A DNA stretch of 64,000 nt, taken from assembly GCF_029892285.1 (NCBI RefSeq), contig NZ_JARXVM010000015.1:62001-126000 (forward strand). The letters are read 5' to 3'. Below the pieces are notes generated by a model. It was not told the origin of the DNA. It did not search any database and saw nothing but the letters and a program-made list of their open reading frames with translations. The first letter of the stretch is position 1. The number at the start of each line of letters is the position of its first letter. The DNA comes from Rhizobium sp. SG_E_25_P2. GTDB taxonomy: Bacteria > Pseudomonadota > Alphaproteobacteria > Rhizobiales > Rhizobiaceae. Positions 46,157 to 53,973 of this stretch are shown here, piece by piece. A program made the position numbers and the translations under genes.

Positions 46157-47236
46157 ATGGACATTACGCCTCCGAAAAGACTTCACAGGGAAGCGCTGAT
46201 CTGGGTGATCGGCCTTGTCGGCACGGCGCTGGCCGGCATGCTCTACAGCTATGTGGCGTTCAATAACTTGATGATGGGGGCGCTTTACGCGCCCTTCAGC
46301 ATCATGCCGACTATTCTCTTCGAACGCGGCATGTTCCTCAATCGCCTCAGGCAATGGACGACATCGCTGTCGACGCCCGCTTATGTCCTGACCAAAGTGT
46401 TGTTCTTCACCGTCCTGTTCATCATCGGCTCGCGTTGCGCCTCGCTGCTGCATTGGTGGATCGATGGGGCCGATCCGCGTATCAGCATCCGTCAGCACGC
46501 GCCGCCCTTGACGGCCTGGCTGTACGGCATGGTCGTGGCCTTGGTGCTCAGCGCGGCGCTGAGGGTGCGCGAACTGCTCGGGCGCGGCATCTTCACCGAT
46601 ATCGTGCTCGGCCGCTACCGGCGGCCGGTGGAGGAGGATCGCATTTTCCTCTTTCTCGACGTTACCGGCTCGACCGGTTATGCCCAGCGCAACGGCCCGA
46701 CGGCGGCGGCGAGCTATATCGGCCGCATCTTCAAGATCATGTCGGAGCCGGTGCAGGATTGGGGCGGCGCGATCGACGATTATATCGGCGACGCCGCGCT
46801 GGTGTCCTGGCCGATGCGCGATCCGCTCAATGGCGCCCGCTGCCTGCAATGCGCCTTCGATGTGATTCGCAAGCTCGACAAACATACGCCAGACACCGTT
46901 CGCCGCTTCGGACAGGCGCCGGAAGTCCGCATCCTCATTCATGCGGGACCGGTGGTGCGGGCCGAAATCGGCGTCGACCATCACAAGATTTCCTATTTCG
47001 GCGACACGATCAACATGGTCGGCAAGCTCGAAGGCGAGATCAAGCCGCTCGGCCCCGGCATTTTCGTCACCGAGGATGCGCTGGCGCTGGCTTCCTTGCC
47101 CGATCACGCCGAAGCCGCCCATTGCGGCGAATTCCACATCAAGGGTCTGGAACGCGCGGTGGCGTTGAAAACGCTCACCAGCCGCGCCCGCGCCGCAACT
47201 GCGCCGCTTCAGATCGCCGGAGTAGCCGCAGCGTAG
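46157..47236 (+). CDS. Membrane-bound class III adenylate/guanylate cyclase
   Basis: A 359-residue protein with an N-terminal membrane part of four to five hydrophobic segments (residues about 12-145) and a C-terminal cyclase domain (about 165-340). The cyclase has FLFLDVTGSTGYA (first metal Asp), DDYIGDAALVSW (second metal Asp) and GDTINMVGKLEGEI (transition-state Asn). Where adenylate cyclases carry a substrate Lys before IGD the sequence has Asp, so the substrate preference is unclear. The ATG at 46157 follows GAGGGGATC. Confidence 0.8.
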   Translation: MDITPPKRLHREALIWVIGLVGTALAGMLYSYVAFNNLMMGALYAPFSIMPTILFERGMFLNRLRQWTTSLSTPAYVLTKVLFFTVLFIIGSRCASLLHWWIDGADPRISIRQHAPPLTAWLYGMVVALVLSAALRVRELLGRGIFTDIVLGRYRRPVEEDRIFLFLDVTGSTGYAQRNGPTAAASYIGRIFKIMSEPVQDWGGAIDDYIGDAALVSWPMRDPLNGARCLQCAFDVIRKLDKHTPDTVRRFGQAPEVRILIHAGPVVRAEIGVDHHKISYFGDTINMVGKLEGEIKPLGPGIFVTEDALALASLPDHAEAAHCGEFHIKGLERAVALKTLTSRARAATAPLQIAGVAAA

Positions 47237-47251
47237 CGGCCAGATTGCGGG

Positions 47252-47713
47252 TTACTCCGCCGCGTCTGCTCCCGCGCGCTCCATCAGGTAGCGTGTCGCG
47301 AGCGCGACATGGCGAGGAATGTGCTTGTCGTCGCGATAATGGGCGATCTGACGACGGGAGAGACCGAGCGCTGCCGCCATGCCGCCGAGGCTGAGCCCGA
47401 GCCGCTGCATGGCGTGGCGGAAATCCGCGTTGCTGAAGTCGATATCCGGCAGGCGCTCGAGCCAAAGCGCGCTGAGCTCGACGCCATCGGGCCATTCCAG
47501 GGCATCGCCATAGTCGGAAACGTTGAAACGTCGAAAGGCGTCATCGTCGTTGCGGAGCGGAATGAAGGACTTCCGGCTCTCCAGGACTGGCCTGAGGTCG
47601 ACGCGCTTGGGCCGGCCGCCGTCGAAGGTGATTTCAACCTCACGCCCCTCGATGGGATGCGCCTTGATGATGCGCGGCAACGGCGCGCCTATCCGGATCC
47701 TGTCATCGCTCAT
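47252..47713 (-). CDS. DUF2442 protein with C-terminal helix-turn-helix
   Basis: A 153-residue protein. Residues about 15-90 are a DUF2442 domain (VEITFDGGRPKRVDLRPVL then PLRNDDDAFRRFNVSDYGDALEWPDGVEL). Residues about 95-145 are an XRE/Cro-type helix-turn-helix (HAMQRLGLSLGGMAAALGLSRRQIAHYRDDKHIP). Proteins of this form are usually the antitoxin or regulator half of small toxin modules with DUF4160 toxins, but no such partner is next to it. A perfect AGTGCAC inverted repeat lies 26 bases before the ATG and is its probable autoregulatory site. Confidence 0.8.
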   Translation of the reverse strand: MSDDRIRIGAPLPRIIKAHPIEGREVEITFDGGRPKRVDLRPVLESRKSFIPLRNDDDAFRRFNVSDYGDALEWPDGVELSALWLERLPDIDFSNADFRHAMQRLGLSLGGMAAALGLSRRQIAHYRDDKHIPRHVALATRYLMERAGADAAE

Positions 47714-47738
47714 TGAGCCGCGTTTTCCGACCAAGAAG

Positions 47739-47755
47739 AGTGCACTTTGTGCACT
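47739..47755. promoter_or_regulatory. Autoregulatory operator of the DUF2442-HTH gene
   Basis: AGTGCAC (47739-47745) and GTGCACT (47749-47755) form a perfect 7-base inverted repeat with a TTT spacer, 26 bases before the ATG at 47713 and inside the presumed promoter. The length and symmetry suit a Cro-type dimer. Confidence 0.7.
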
Positions 47756-47794
47756 AATATATCTCATGAGCAGCAAAGCGCGACGGGAAGACGA

Positions 47795-48529
47795 TCAAAC
47801 CCCAATTCGACCCAACGCCGGGATCTTCACCCCCGGCCTCATCACATCGAGCCCCGCCACCAGCCCGAAAAGATGCAGTTCCACGCCGCTCTTGACGCCC
47901 ACCGATAGTCCCGCGAGCCCGTAAAGCGTCAAATGCAGGTCGCCGGCGGCGTCATAGGCGATGAAATCGCCGCCGGGCAGATAATCCCGGCCCACGGCAT
48001 TGGGCGGCAACACCGCGTCGATCTCGGGCACAGAGCGTAAGATTCCCGCCACGAAGGTGTTGGAGTTCGGCCCGGGCCACAGCCGATAGCTGCCGGCTGC
48101 CGCATGCGGATAGGCGGCGATCGCCGCCTCGATCTTCGGGATCAGCGCCTCGGCGCGATCGCCTTCGGCCTGCCAGACGATGTCGGGCGCATTCGAATAC
48201 CACCGCCCATCGGCGGGATAGCCGTTCCTCCTGACCGGATTGCCCCAGCCGACCACGTCGTAGCGGTCATAGGCGTCCGCGCCCTCGCGCTTGACCACGA
48301 TCCAGCTATGGACGGCGAAAGCGCCTTTGAGCCCGCCGGTTCGCGCCGCCAGCACCGCCACGCGGGCGCGGGCGTCGCTTGCGGGCGAGGGGAGAACGCC
48401 GCTCGCGCCCCAATCGGCCGCGCGCCAGTTGGCGGGTCGCTCTCGCGCCGCCCAATAGCCGGCAGAAGCCAGGCTCGGCAGCAGATAAAGCGCGGCGATT
48501 GCGAGCGACACATGCTTGAGGCCTCTCAT
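47795..48529 (-). CDS. DUF3750 family membrane-anchored protein
   Basis: A 244-residue protein with one N-terminal hydrophobic helix (VSLAIAALYLLPSLASAGYWA) and a periplasmic part. LKGAFAVHSWIVVKREG, YDVVGWGNPVRRNGYPADGRWYSNAP and YRLWPGPNSNTFVAGILR segments mark the DUF3750 family, which resembles papain-like or transglutaminase-like folds; a Cys is absent, so catalysis is doubtful. The ATG at 48529 is used because it puts the hydrophobic helix near the N-terminus; a GTG at 48568 is an alternative. Confidence 0.75.
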   Translation of the reverse strand: MRGLKHVSLAIAALYLLPSLASAGYWAARERPANWRAADWGASGVLPSPASDARARVAVLAARTGGLKGAFAVHSWIVVKREGADAYDRYDVVGWGNPVRRNGYPADGRWYSNAPDIVWQAEGDRAEALIPKIEAAIAAYPHAAAGSYRLWPGPNSNTFVAGILRSVPEIDAVLPPNAVGRDYLPGGDFIAYDAAGDLHLTLYGLAGLSVGVKSGVELHLFGLVAGLDVMRPGVKIPALGRIGV

Positions 48530-48615
48530 CCGCGTTGATTTCCCCTTCAAATTTTGCCATGCCCTCACGCGAGTTTAGTTTTCCAAGTGAATTTCGGCTT
48601 TCTGAGGGTGGAATC

Positions 48616-49617
48616 ATGACCAATCCGGTGTTGGTGGACGTCACGCGCGGCGATCTCGTCGAGAGCCGCCATCGCGGCATGGTCGCTGTGGTCGATGGCG
48701 AGGGCAAGGTCGTGTTCTCGCTGGGTGAAATCGATCGCCCGGTGTTTCCGCGCTCGGCCTGCAAGGCCATGCAGGCGCTGCCCTTGGTGGAAAGCGGCGC
48801 CGCCGACGCCTATGGTTTTGGAAACAAGGAACTGGCGCTGTCGGCGTCTTCCCATTCCGGCGAACCTGAACACGCAGCGCTCGCAGCCTCCATGCTCGCC
48901 GCCGCCGGCCGCTCGGAGGCCGATCTCGAATGCGGCTCGCATTGGTCTTTCGAGCAGCCCGTCGCCATCGCCCAGGCGCGCGCCATGGAGCGGCCCAATC
49001 AGTTGCACAACAATTGCTCCGGCAAACATGCCGGCTTCATCTGCGCCGCCTGCCACACCGGCATGGAGGTCAGGGATTACGTGACCTATGAGCATCCGCT
49101 GCAGGGCGAAATCCGCGGCGTGATGGAGGGCCTGACCGGGGCGGCGCTCGCGCATGACACTTGCGGCGTCGACGGCTGCTCGATCCCCACTTACGCCGTG
49201 CCGCTAAAGGGCCTCGCCCATGGCTTCGCCAAAATGCTGACCGGCGAGGATCTCGAACCGAACCGTGCCAGATCCGCCCGCCGCATCATCGACGCCTGCA
49301 TGGCGGAACCTTTCTACGTCGCCGGCGCGAAACGCGCCTGCACCGAACTGATGGCGCTCGCGCCGGGCCGCATCTTCGCCAAAACCGGCGCCGAAGGCGT
49401 CTTCTGCGCCGTGGTTCCGGAGAAAGGTCTTGCCGTGGCGCTGAAATGCGAAGACGGCGCCACCCGCGCAGCCGAAAGCATGGTCGCCGGCGTGCTCGCC
49501 AAACTCTTCGACCACGACCAGGATATCGCCACTAAGCTGAAAGCGCGGGCGAGCTATGTGATGAAGAACTGGAACGGCATCGAGGTGGGCAAGGTCAGGT
49601 ATAATCCGGCGTTTTGA
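48616..49617 (+). CDS. Class 3 (Rhizobium etli-type) L-asparaginase
   Basis: A 333-residue enzyme that hydrolyses asparagine to aspartate and ammonia. Key residues are S47 and K50 in RSACK, C134 and K137 in NNCSGKHAG and C188 in DTCGVDGCSIP, each one position before the R. etli ReAV residues. The ATG at 48616 follows GAGGGTGGAATC. The last 40 codons (VLAKLFDHDQD to YNPAF) recur as a degenerate copy at 50690-50840 on the far side of a toxin-antitoxin pair. Confidence 0.9.
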   Translation: MTNPVLVDVTRGDLVESRHRGMVAVVDGEGKVVFSLGEIDRPVFPRSACKAMQALPLVESGAADAYGFGNKELALSASSHSGEPEHAALAASMLAAAGRSEADLECGSHWSFEQPVAIAQARAMERPNQLHNNCSGKHAGFICAACHTGMEVRDYVTYEHPLQGEIRGVMEGLTGAALAHDTCGVDGCSIPTYAVPLKGLAHGFAKMLTGEDLEPNRARSARRIIDACMAEPFYVAGAKRACTELMALAPGRIFAKTGAEGVFCAVVPEKGLAVALKCEDGATRAAESMVAGVLAKLFDHDQDIATKLKARASYVMKNWNGIEVGKVRYNPAF

Positions 49618-49651
49618 GGCAAAACGATCTATTGAGCGGGATCCGGCTCGA

Positions 49652-50248
49652 TCAAGGTCTGCTGATCGCGCTCCACAATATGCTGGGCGTGAAATCATAG
49701 CCCAGGCGCAGCCAGCGCATCACATCGAAGGGATGGCCGATGATAACGTCGGCTGGACCGATCTGATAGCGGAGCGCCTGAAGAGGCCTTGATCCTGAGG
49801 CCGTTTGCACGATCTGCGTGTCGATGACCGTGGCGTCCTTCGTCACAAAATCACGCAGATTGTCGGTGATGAGAAGATCGGCCTTCGCGCCGACAGCCGT
49901 GGCCAGAACGCCGGCGTCCTCGACATCCGACATGGCAAACCGCTCTTCTCCTCCCAGAATGAGATAGGGATCGAGCCCATCCGGGCCGTATCGCATCACG
50001 TCGATAAGAGCGTTCGAATAGGCCTTGATGCGCGCTTCCGTCACCTGCATGCGGCGGAGAACCGTCTCCAGCGTGTCGATCATCTCGAAAGAGATCACCA
50101 GTTGCGCCCTATCGGCGAACCCCCAGGTCTGACCGCTGACCATGGAGACCAGCGTCTGCATGGCGGTCCCTTTGTGACCTCGATCATAAGCAATGAGATT
50201 GCCGACCAGGATATTGACGTCGAGAACGATGCGAAGGGCGCGGTTCAC
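49652..50248 (-). CDS. PIN-domain toxin of a type II module
   Basis: A 198-residue PIN-domain ribonuclease. Acidic site residues lie in VLDVNILVG (Asp9), MSDVEDAG (Asp and Glu) and LLITDN (Asp). It is longer than classical VapC (about 130 residues) and resembles the COG1569-type PIN proteins. It follows the antitoxin gene by three bases on the same strand. The pair lies between the two copies of the asparaginase 3-prime end. The cleavage target is not predictable. Confidence 0.8.
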   Translation of the reverse strand: MNRALRIVLDVNILVGNLIAYDRGHKGTAMQTLVSMVSGQTWGFADRAQLVISFEMIDTLETVLRRMQVTEARIKAYSNALIDVMRYGPDGLDPYLILGGEERFAMSDVEDAGVLATAVGAKADLLITDNLRDFVTKDATVIDTQIVQTASGSRPLQALRYQIGPADVIIGHPFDVMRWLRLGYDFTPSILWSAISRP

Positions 50249-50251
50249 GCG

Positions 50252-50605
50252 TCATCCCCGCCGTGCAGAGCGGCTGAGGCTGGTCGCCTCTTCCAATTTG
50301 TCGATCTCTCCGCCGATGGCCTCCGGCCCGCCGAAACGATGCTCCGCCGCGATGTCGGATGTCGCCTTCTCCAGCCGAACCCGCGCCGCTGCCGCCATCA
50401 TCGCCCGTCCGAGTCTGTCGATCGTCTCCTGGTCGCCCTCGGCATTCAATTCGAGGATGAAATCCCGAACACCCTTGGGAAGTCCGACGAATACGGTGAT
50501 GGCGCTGGCGACGGTGTTCGACACCGACCGGTTCTCCATCGACGCCACACCCTTCAGTTTCGTTACGGTCCCGCTGTCGACATTGGCTGAAATCGTGGAT
50601 GACAT
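50252..50605 (-). CDS. Antitoxin of the PIN-domain module, RHH-like
   Basis: A 117-residue protein beginning MSSTISANVDSGTVTKLKGVASMENRSVSNTV, a likely ribbon-helix-helix DNA-binding part, followed by a helical region that would bind the PIN toxin. It is placed three bases before the toxin gene. GAGGAACGCG lies before the ATG at 50605; an open frame further upstream covers the duplicated asparaginase end and is not coding. A TAGAAA/TTTCTA inverted repeat upstream is its likely operator. Confidence 0.75.
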   Translation of the reverse strand: MSSTISANVDSGTVTKLKGVASMENRSVSNTVASAITVFVGLPKGVRDFILELNAEGDQETIDRLGRAMMAAAARVRLEKATSDIAAEHRFGGPEAIGGEIDKLEEATSLSRSARRG

Positions 50606-50617
50606 CGCGCGTTCCTC

Positions 50618-50636
50618 TAGAAATAGAGTGTTTCTA
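50618..50636. promoter_or_regulatory. Operator of the PIN toxin-antitoxin pair
   Basis: TAGAAA (50618-50623) and TTTCTA (50631-50636) form an inverted repeat with a 7-base spacer 13 bases before the antitoxin ATG, in an AT-rich promoter patch. Antitoxins of this kind repress their own promoter. Confidence 0.55.
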
Positions 50637-50689
50637 TATAGCGCATTTGGGGGAGAGGGACAATGGAGGCGGACGCTGCCATGAGAGTT

Positions 50690-50840
50690 GTGCAGCCGAG
50701 ACCATAATCGCCGCATGCGCGCCAAGTTCTTGGACCACGACCAGGACGTGGCCGCCAAGCTCAAGGCGCGTGCGAGCTACGGGATGAGGAGCTGGAACGG
50801 CGTCGAGGTGGGCAAGGTCCGGTATAATCCGGCGTTTTGA
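50690..50840 (+). pseudogene. Degenerate copy of the asparaginase 3-prime end
   Basis: Reads, in frame from 50715, MRAKFLDHDQDVAAKLKAR, then ASYGMRSWNGVEVGKVRYN, then PAF and stop, matching the last 40 residues of the asparaginase at 48616-49617 with about ten changes. DNA similarity begins near 50690 (GCAGCCGA) and ends at the stop. There is no complete gene upstream, and the PIN toxin-antitoxin pair lies between the two copies. It is either a remnant of a paralogue or a trace of the event that brought the pair in. Confidence 0.8.
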
Positions 50841-50952
50841 GTGGGAAGACGGTTGCCTGCATGGCCAAGCGGGCGTTGTCTGCAACAGGTTGGCCCGATG
50901 TTGCGCCGCACGGCGTTCGAGCCTATCTTTCAAGCTCAGGGAGCCGTTGATC

Positions 50953-51414
50953 ATGTCTGCAAAGAGCGCAAATTCTATCTCGACCCAAAGCGGCATCGCG
51001 CCGGACGGTGGCGGCGCGGGCGTAGCTGCATCTTCACGTCCGATGCCTTCAGAATCCGCAGTCTTGCAATCTTCAAAACGCGACGCCGACCTCATCGAGC
51101 TTCTCGCCGTCGCAGCGAAAACCTACACCCTCAGAGTCTTCGATAATGTCGATCCGGGCAGACTGACCAACCTCTCCGATAAAGCGCGCGTCGTCGCTGA
51201 GGCGCTGATGGAGCGCGGCGACGCCCGCGCCTATGCGTTGGGGCGACGGATGCTGGCGGCTGCGGGCGAGAGCCGTGAGGTTGAAAACACCTGGAGAAAG
51301 ATGATCCGCCAGTCGCTGGACGATCCGCGCCCGAGCATACCGGTGCGGCAGGTCTTCGAAGATCTCCGCGCCGGTCGCGCGGCGTTGATGAACGCGGAAG
51401 GAGATGGCGCATAA
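50953..51414 (+). CDS. Hypothetical protein downstream of the asparaginase fragment
   Basis: A 153-residue protein. Residues 1-40 are low-complexity (Ser, Ala, Gly); residues about 45-150 are helical with KRDADLIELLAVAAKTYTL and VVAEALMERGDARAYALGRRMLAA. I do not recognise it. It lies 39 bases before a HicB-like gene and could be its partner, though it has no toxin-like active site that I can see. The ATG at 50953 follows GGGAGCCG. Confidence 0.6.
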   Translation: MSAKSANSISTQSGIAPDGGGAGVAASSRPMPSESAVLQSSKRDADLIELLAVAAKTYTLRVFDNVDPGRLTNLSDKARVVAEALMERGDARAYALGRRMLAAAGESREVENTWRKMIRQSLDDPRPSIPVRQVFEDLRAGRAALMNAEGDGA

Positions 51415-51453
51415 TGTGGAATTCCGCCTGTTCCTGGAAGCGAAGATCACACC

Positions 51454-51783
51454 ATGACGATCATGCGATTCAATGGGTATGAAGCCAGTGTCGATTACGA
51501 CGAGGAGGCCGAGATCTTCCATGGCGAAGTCGCCAATCTGCGCGACGTCATCACCTTTCAGGGCGCATCCGCCGCTGAGTTGAAACAGGCGCTGGCCGAC
51601 TCGATCGAAGACAATCTCGCCTTTTGCGCGGAACGCGGCGAGAAGCCGGAAAAGCCGTTCTCCGGCCAATTCATGGTCCGCGCCGATCCCTGCCTGCACA
51701 AGGCGGTCGCCAATGCGGTGCGCCGTGATGGGGTGAGCCTCAACAAATGGATGACGAAAGCGCTGGAGAAAGCGTTGTCGTGA
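51454..51783 (+). CDS. HicB-family antitoxin-like protein
   Basis: A 109-residue protein with an N-terminal HicB-like half (YEASVDYDEEAEIFHGEVANLRDVITFQG then AELKQALADSIEDNLAFC) and a C-terminal ribbon-helix-helix (FMVRADPCLHKAVANAVRRDGVSLNKWMTKAL). HicB antitoxins bind HicA ribonucleases. No HicA-like frame with its catalytic His is beside it, so this is an orphan or its partner is unrecognised. GGAAGCGAAGATCACACC lies before the ATG. Confidence 0.8.
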   Translation: MTIMRFNGYEASVDYDEEAEIFHGEVANLRDVITFQGASAAELKQALADSIEDNLAFCAERGEKPEKPFSGQFMVRADPCLHKAVANAVRRDGVSLNKWMTKALEKALS

Positions 51784-51846
51784 TGGGCTGCTACCATTCC
51801 GAAACTGAGCAGGTGAAATCCGATACGAGCAGAGAAAATTAAGTCC

Positions 51847-52149
51847 ATGGCTAACGTCGCGCTTTTGGAGACGTTTACTACCTGGGGCGCGCAACTCGCG
51901 GCCTCCGGGCCTTCCGATGTCACAATAGAAGTATTTTCTGGTCCTCAAACGAATAATCCTACGGCAAGAATTGACATAAGTAATGAACACGTTTTTGCGC
52001 GGATTACCTTATGGGCCGATGTGAGTTTCGTTGTCGAAGCAATCGACGCGGCGACGGCTGAAATGATTTTATGGAGAGCCGGAGATGGACTTGATGACAG
52101 CAGATTCAACCTAGAGTTCAATGATGTCCTCAGCCTATTTGCCATTTGA
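51847..52149 (+). CDS. Immunity protein-like small protein (TriTu-type)
   Basis: A 100-residue acidic protein. LLETFTTWGAQLA at the start, then ARIDISNEHVFARITLWADVSFVVEAIDAATAEMILW (quoted in parts: FARITLWADVSF, ATAEMILW) resemble immunity proteins of the TriTu family found in polymorphic toxin loci. The gene is more AT-rich than its neighbours, a sign of transfer. No matching toxin gene is next to it. The family assignment is by eye and only moderately sure. Confidence 0.5.
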   Translation: MANVALLETFTTWGAQLAASGPSDVTIEVFSGPQTNNPTARIDISNEHVFARITLWADVSFVVEAIDAATAEMILWRAGDGLDDSRFNLEFNDVLSLFAI

Positions 52150-52309
52150 GTTCTCTCTCGACCAATATATTTGGGCTTTCACCTCCACTTTTCGTTGACA
52201 TTCTCGTCTCAGCTCTGTTTTCATCATCCTCAGCACGCAGATCCCAATTTCCCGCAACGCGTGCGTCACTCATGCGAAAAAAACTGATTTTGAACGCCTG
52301 ATATACGCC

Positions 52310-52534
52310 CTATGCGTCGATCAAGGCTATTGCGGCAGCCTGCAAGATGGTGTGTTCGTGCATGTCACGGATTTCATTCCAAAGCGGGGCTATGTCCGGG
52401 TCGATGAGTTCCTGGACTGGGTGTTTTGGGCCGAGGGCGAAATTTGCGACGGCCCGCTTGCGATGAGGCGACGGTAAATTCTGCGCGGCCTGTTCCTGCG
52501 TCACATGGGCTCGGACACCATTTTCGCTGGTCAA
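52310..52534 (-). pseudogene. Open continuation of the following frame after an in-frame amber stop
   Basis: This 74-codon frame starts with TTG directly after the TAG at 52535-52537 and is in the same frame as the 180-codon gene upstream. Its sequence (AVANFALGPKHPVQEL, DPDIAPLWNEIRDMHEHTILQAAAIA) is protein-like. It may be the C-terminal part of a broken gene or an independent remnant. I recognise no family. Confidence 0.4.
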
Positions 52535-53077
52535 CTAGAATGGCCAAGTTGATTGTAGGCTGCTCGGGCAGTAATCCCACCAGGGCTTGCCGCTCACGAC
52601 ATGCACCTGGTCCGCCATCGTATTCTCCAAAGGCGGATATCGCGAATAGATCATCAATCGCCCATCACGCTCAAGCTTGACGCAGATTCCCTCGCTATCT
52701 TCGTATTTGACGTAATCCAGCATTACGATCGGCGGAAAATAGCGGCGACCCGGCAGAACATACGGATAGACCGGCGAATCTATGCCGAGAAAGGTTTCTG
52801 TGACGATCGAATAGCAAACCCTTCCGCCGGAAGGACAGGCGTTCCCGTCCACCCGCCATCCGGACGTCGCGAAAAAGACGAAAATGATCGCGACCGAGAC
52901 CCATAAAAACCACAGGCCAAAACGTCGTGGCTTCCTCTTTGTCTCCAATGTCGCTCGCCTCGTGTGCTCATCTGTCGTTGCAAATGTATGTAGCAGGGCG
53001 CCCGCGATCCGCAATGCCTGCATCCACCCCGTCCCATTCCAACACACCTCCCACCCCCTCCACCACATCCTCTTCAC
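52535..53077 (-). CDS. Hypothetical membrane-anchored protein ending at an amber codon
   Basis: A 180-residue frame with one hydrophobic segment (FGLWFLWVSVAIIFVFFATSG, residues about 53-73). The following part has four cysteines (NACPSGGRVC and others) and would be periplasmic. The real start is unclear; a TTG close to the helix (LETKRKPRRFG) is as likely as the ATG at 53077. It ends at TAG and the same frame then stays open for 74 codons. I do not recognise a family. Confidence 0.5.
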   Translation of the reverse strand: MKRMWWRGWEVCWNGTGWMQALRIAGALLHTFATTDEHTRRATLETKRKPRRFGLWFLWVSVAIIFVFFATSGWRVDGNACPSGGRVCYSIVTETFLGIDSPVYPYVLPGRRYFPPIVMLDYVKYEDSEGICVKLERDGRLMIYSRYPPLENTMADQVHVVSGKPWWDYCPSSLQSTWPF

Positions 53078-53253
53078 CCCATTCTCACACTTTCGAGCGG
53101 AGCGCTTTCTCTTTGCTAATATAGAGTTGCGCTTGCGGGCATGAGGCCCGGGCTTATCGTTTCGGCTCCGGGGAACCGTTCGTCCCCGGAGTCGGGCGCT
53201 CCAGGCTCGCCTTGTCGTCCGCTGCGTTAGAGCAGGGGAGGCCGCGCGAAAAC

Positions 53254-53973
53254 ATGTTTGCCGGACGCTATCTCAGATGGGCGGCGCTTGCCGTCGGGGC
53301 CTGGGTGTTTTTCTCCTTTTATCTCTACTACGCCTCCTGGCTGTTCTTCCGGCTTTCGGGCTGCGCGGCGGCAGTAGGCGGCTGCGGCGATGTCGAGGCG
53401 CGGCTCAATGCCGTGGTCAGGCCCTATGGGCTCTTCGCCGCCGCAGCCGTCCTGCTGGCGGCCAGTGTGTTGCGCATCCATTATCTGCGCATGAGCCCGC
53501 TCTGGGGTCTGGCGCTGTTTGTCTGGTTCGGGGCGAGCGCTGAGTTTCTGATGACGGTCGGCAATCTCTGGTTCGCCCACATTCCGCTCGAAAAAGTGTT
53601 GGCCGCGCTGCCGATCGAGACGTTTTATCTGGCGGCGCTCGTGGCCTTTCTCTGCTTTCCCGTCGAGCTCTTCCGCCGCGCCGAGCAGCCGGGGCTCAGG
53701 CTCATCGCCTATGTCGCCGGCTTCGTCGCCTCCTATTCCTTCTCCTTCACCGTCGCGACATCCACCAGCCTGCCGGCCTATGTCTACTGGGTCAGCGGCT
53801 CCGTCCCGATCGCCCAGACAGTCGTTCATGTGCAGGCGGCGCTCAAGCCCTGGGTGGCGCCGGCGGACAGCGGCTTGATGCCGGCGGCTGCGGCGCTGGC
53901 GGTGTTTCTCGCCTGCCTGAGCTTCATCCTCGCCAGCCGCAAGACGCCGATCGGCCAGCCGCTCACTGTCTGA
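53254..53973 (+). CDS. Hypothetical multi-pass membrane protein
   Basis: A 239-residue protein with about six hydrophobic helices. MFAGRYLRWAALAVGAWVFFSFYLYYASWLFF opens it (here in parts: YLRWAALAVGAW). A pair of cysteines (SGCAAAVGGCGD) faces the outside after the first helix. I do not recognise a family. The ATG at 53254 follows GGGGAGG at a wide 12-base spacing; a TTG at 53212 is an alternative. It abuts the convergent AraC gene with no gap. Confidence 0.6.
   Translation: MFAGRYLRWAALAVGAWVFFSFYLYYASWLFFRLSGCAAAVGGCGDVEARLNAVVRPYGLFAAAAVLLAASVLRIHYLRMSPLWGLALFVWFGASAEFLMTVGNLWFAHIPLEKVLAALPIETFYLAALVAFLCFPVELFRRAEQPGLRLIAYVAGFVASYSFSFTVATSTSLPAYVYWVSGSVPIAQTVVHVQAALKPWVAPADSGLMPAAAALAVFLACLSFILASRKTPIGQPLTV

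Noticed and set aside
51400-51860. HicA toxin gene beside the HicB-like gene
   Set aside because: I looked on both sides and strands for a short frame with a HicA-type GxSHH-like site and found none.
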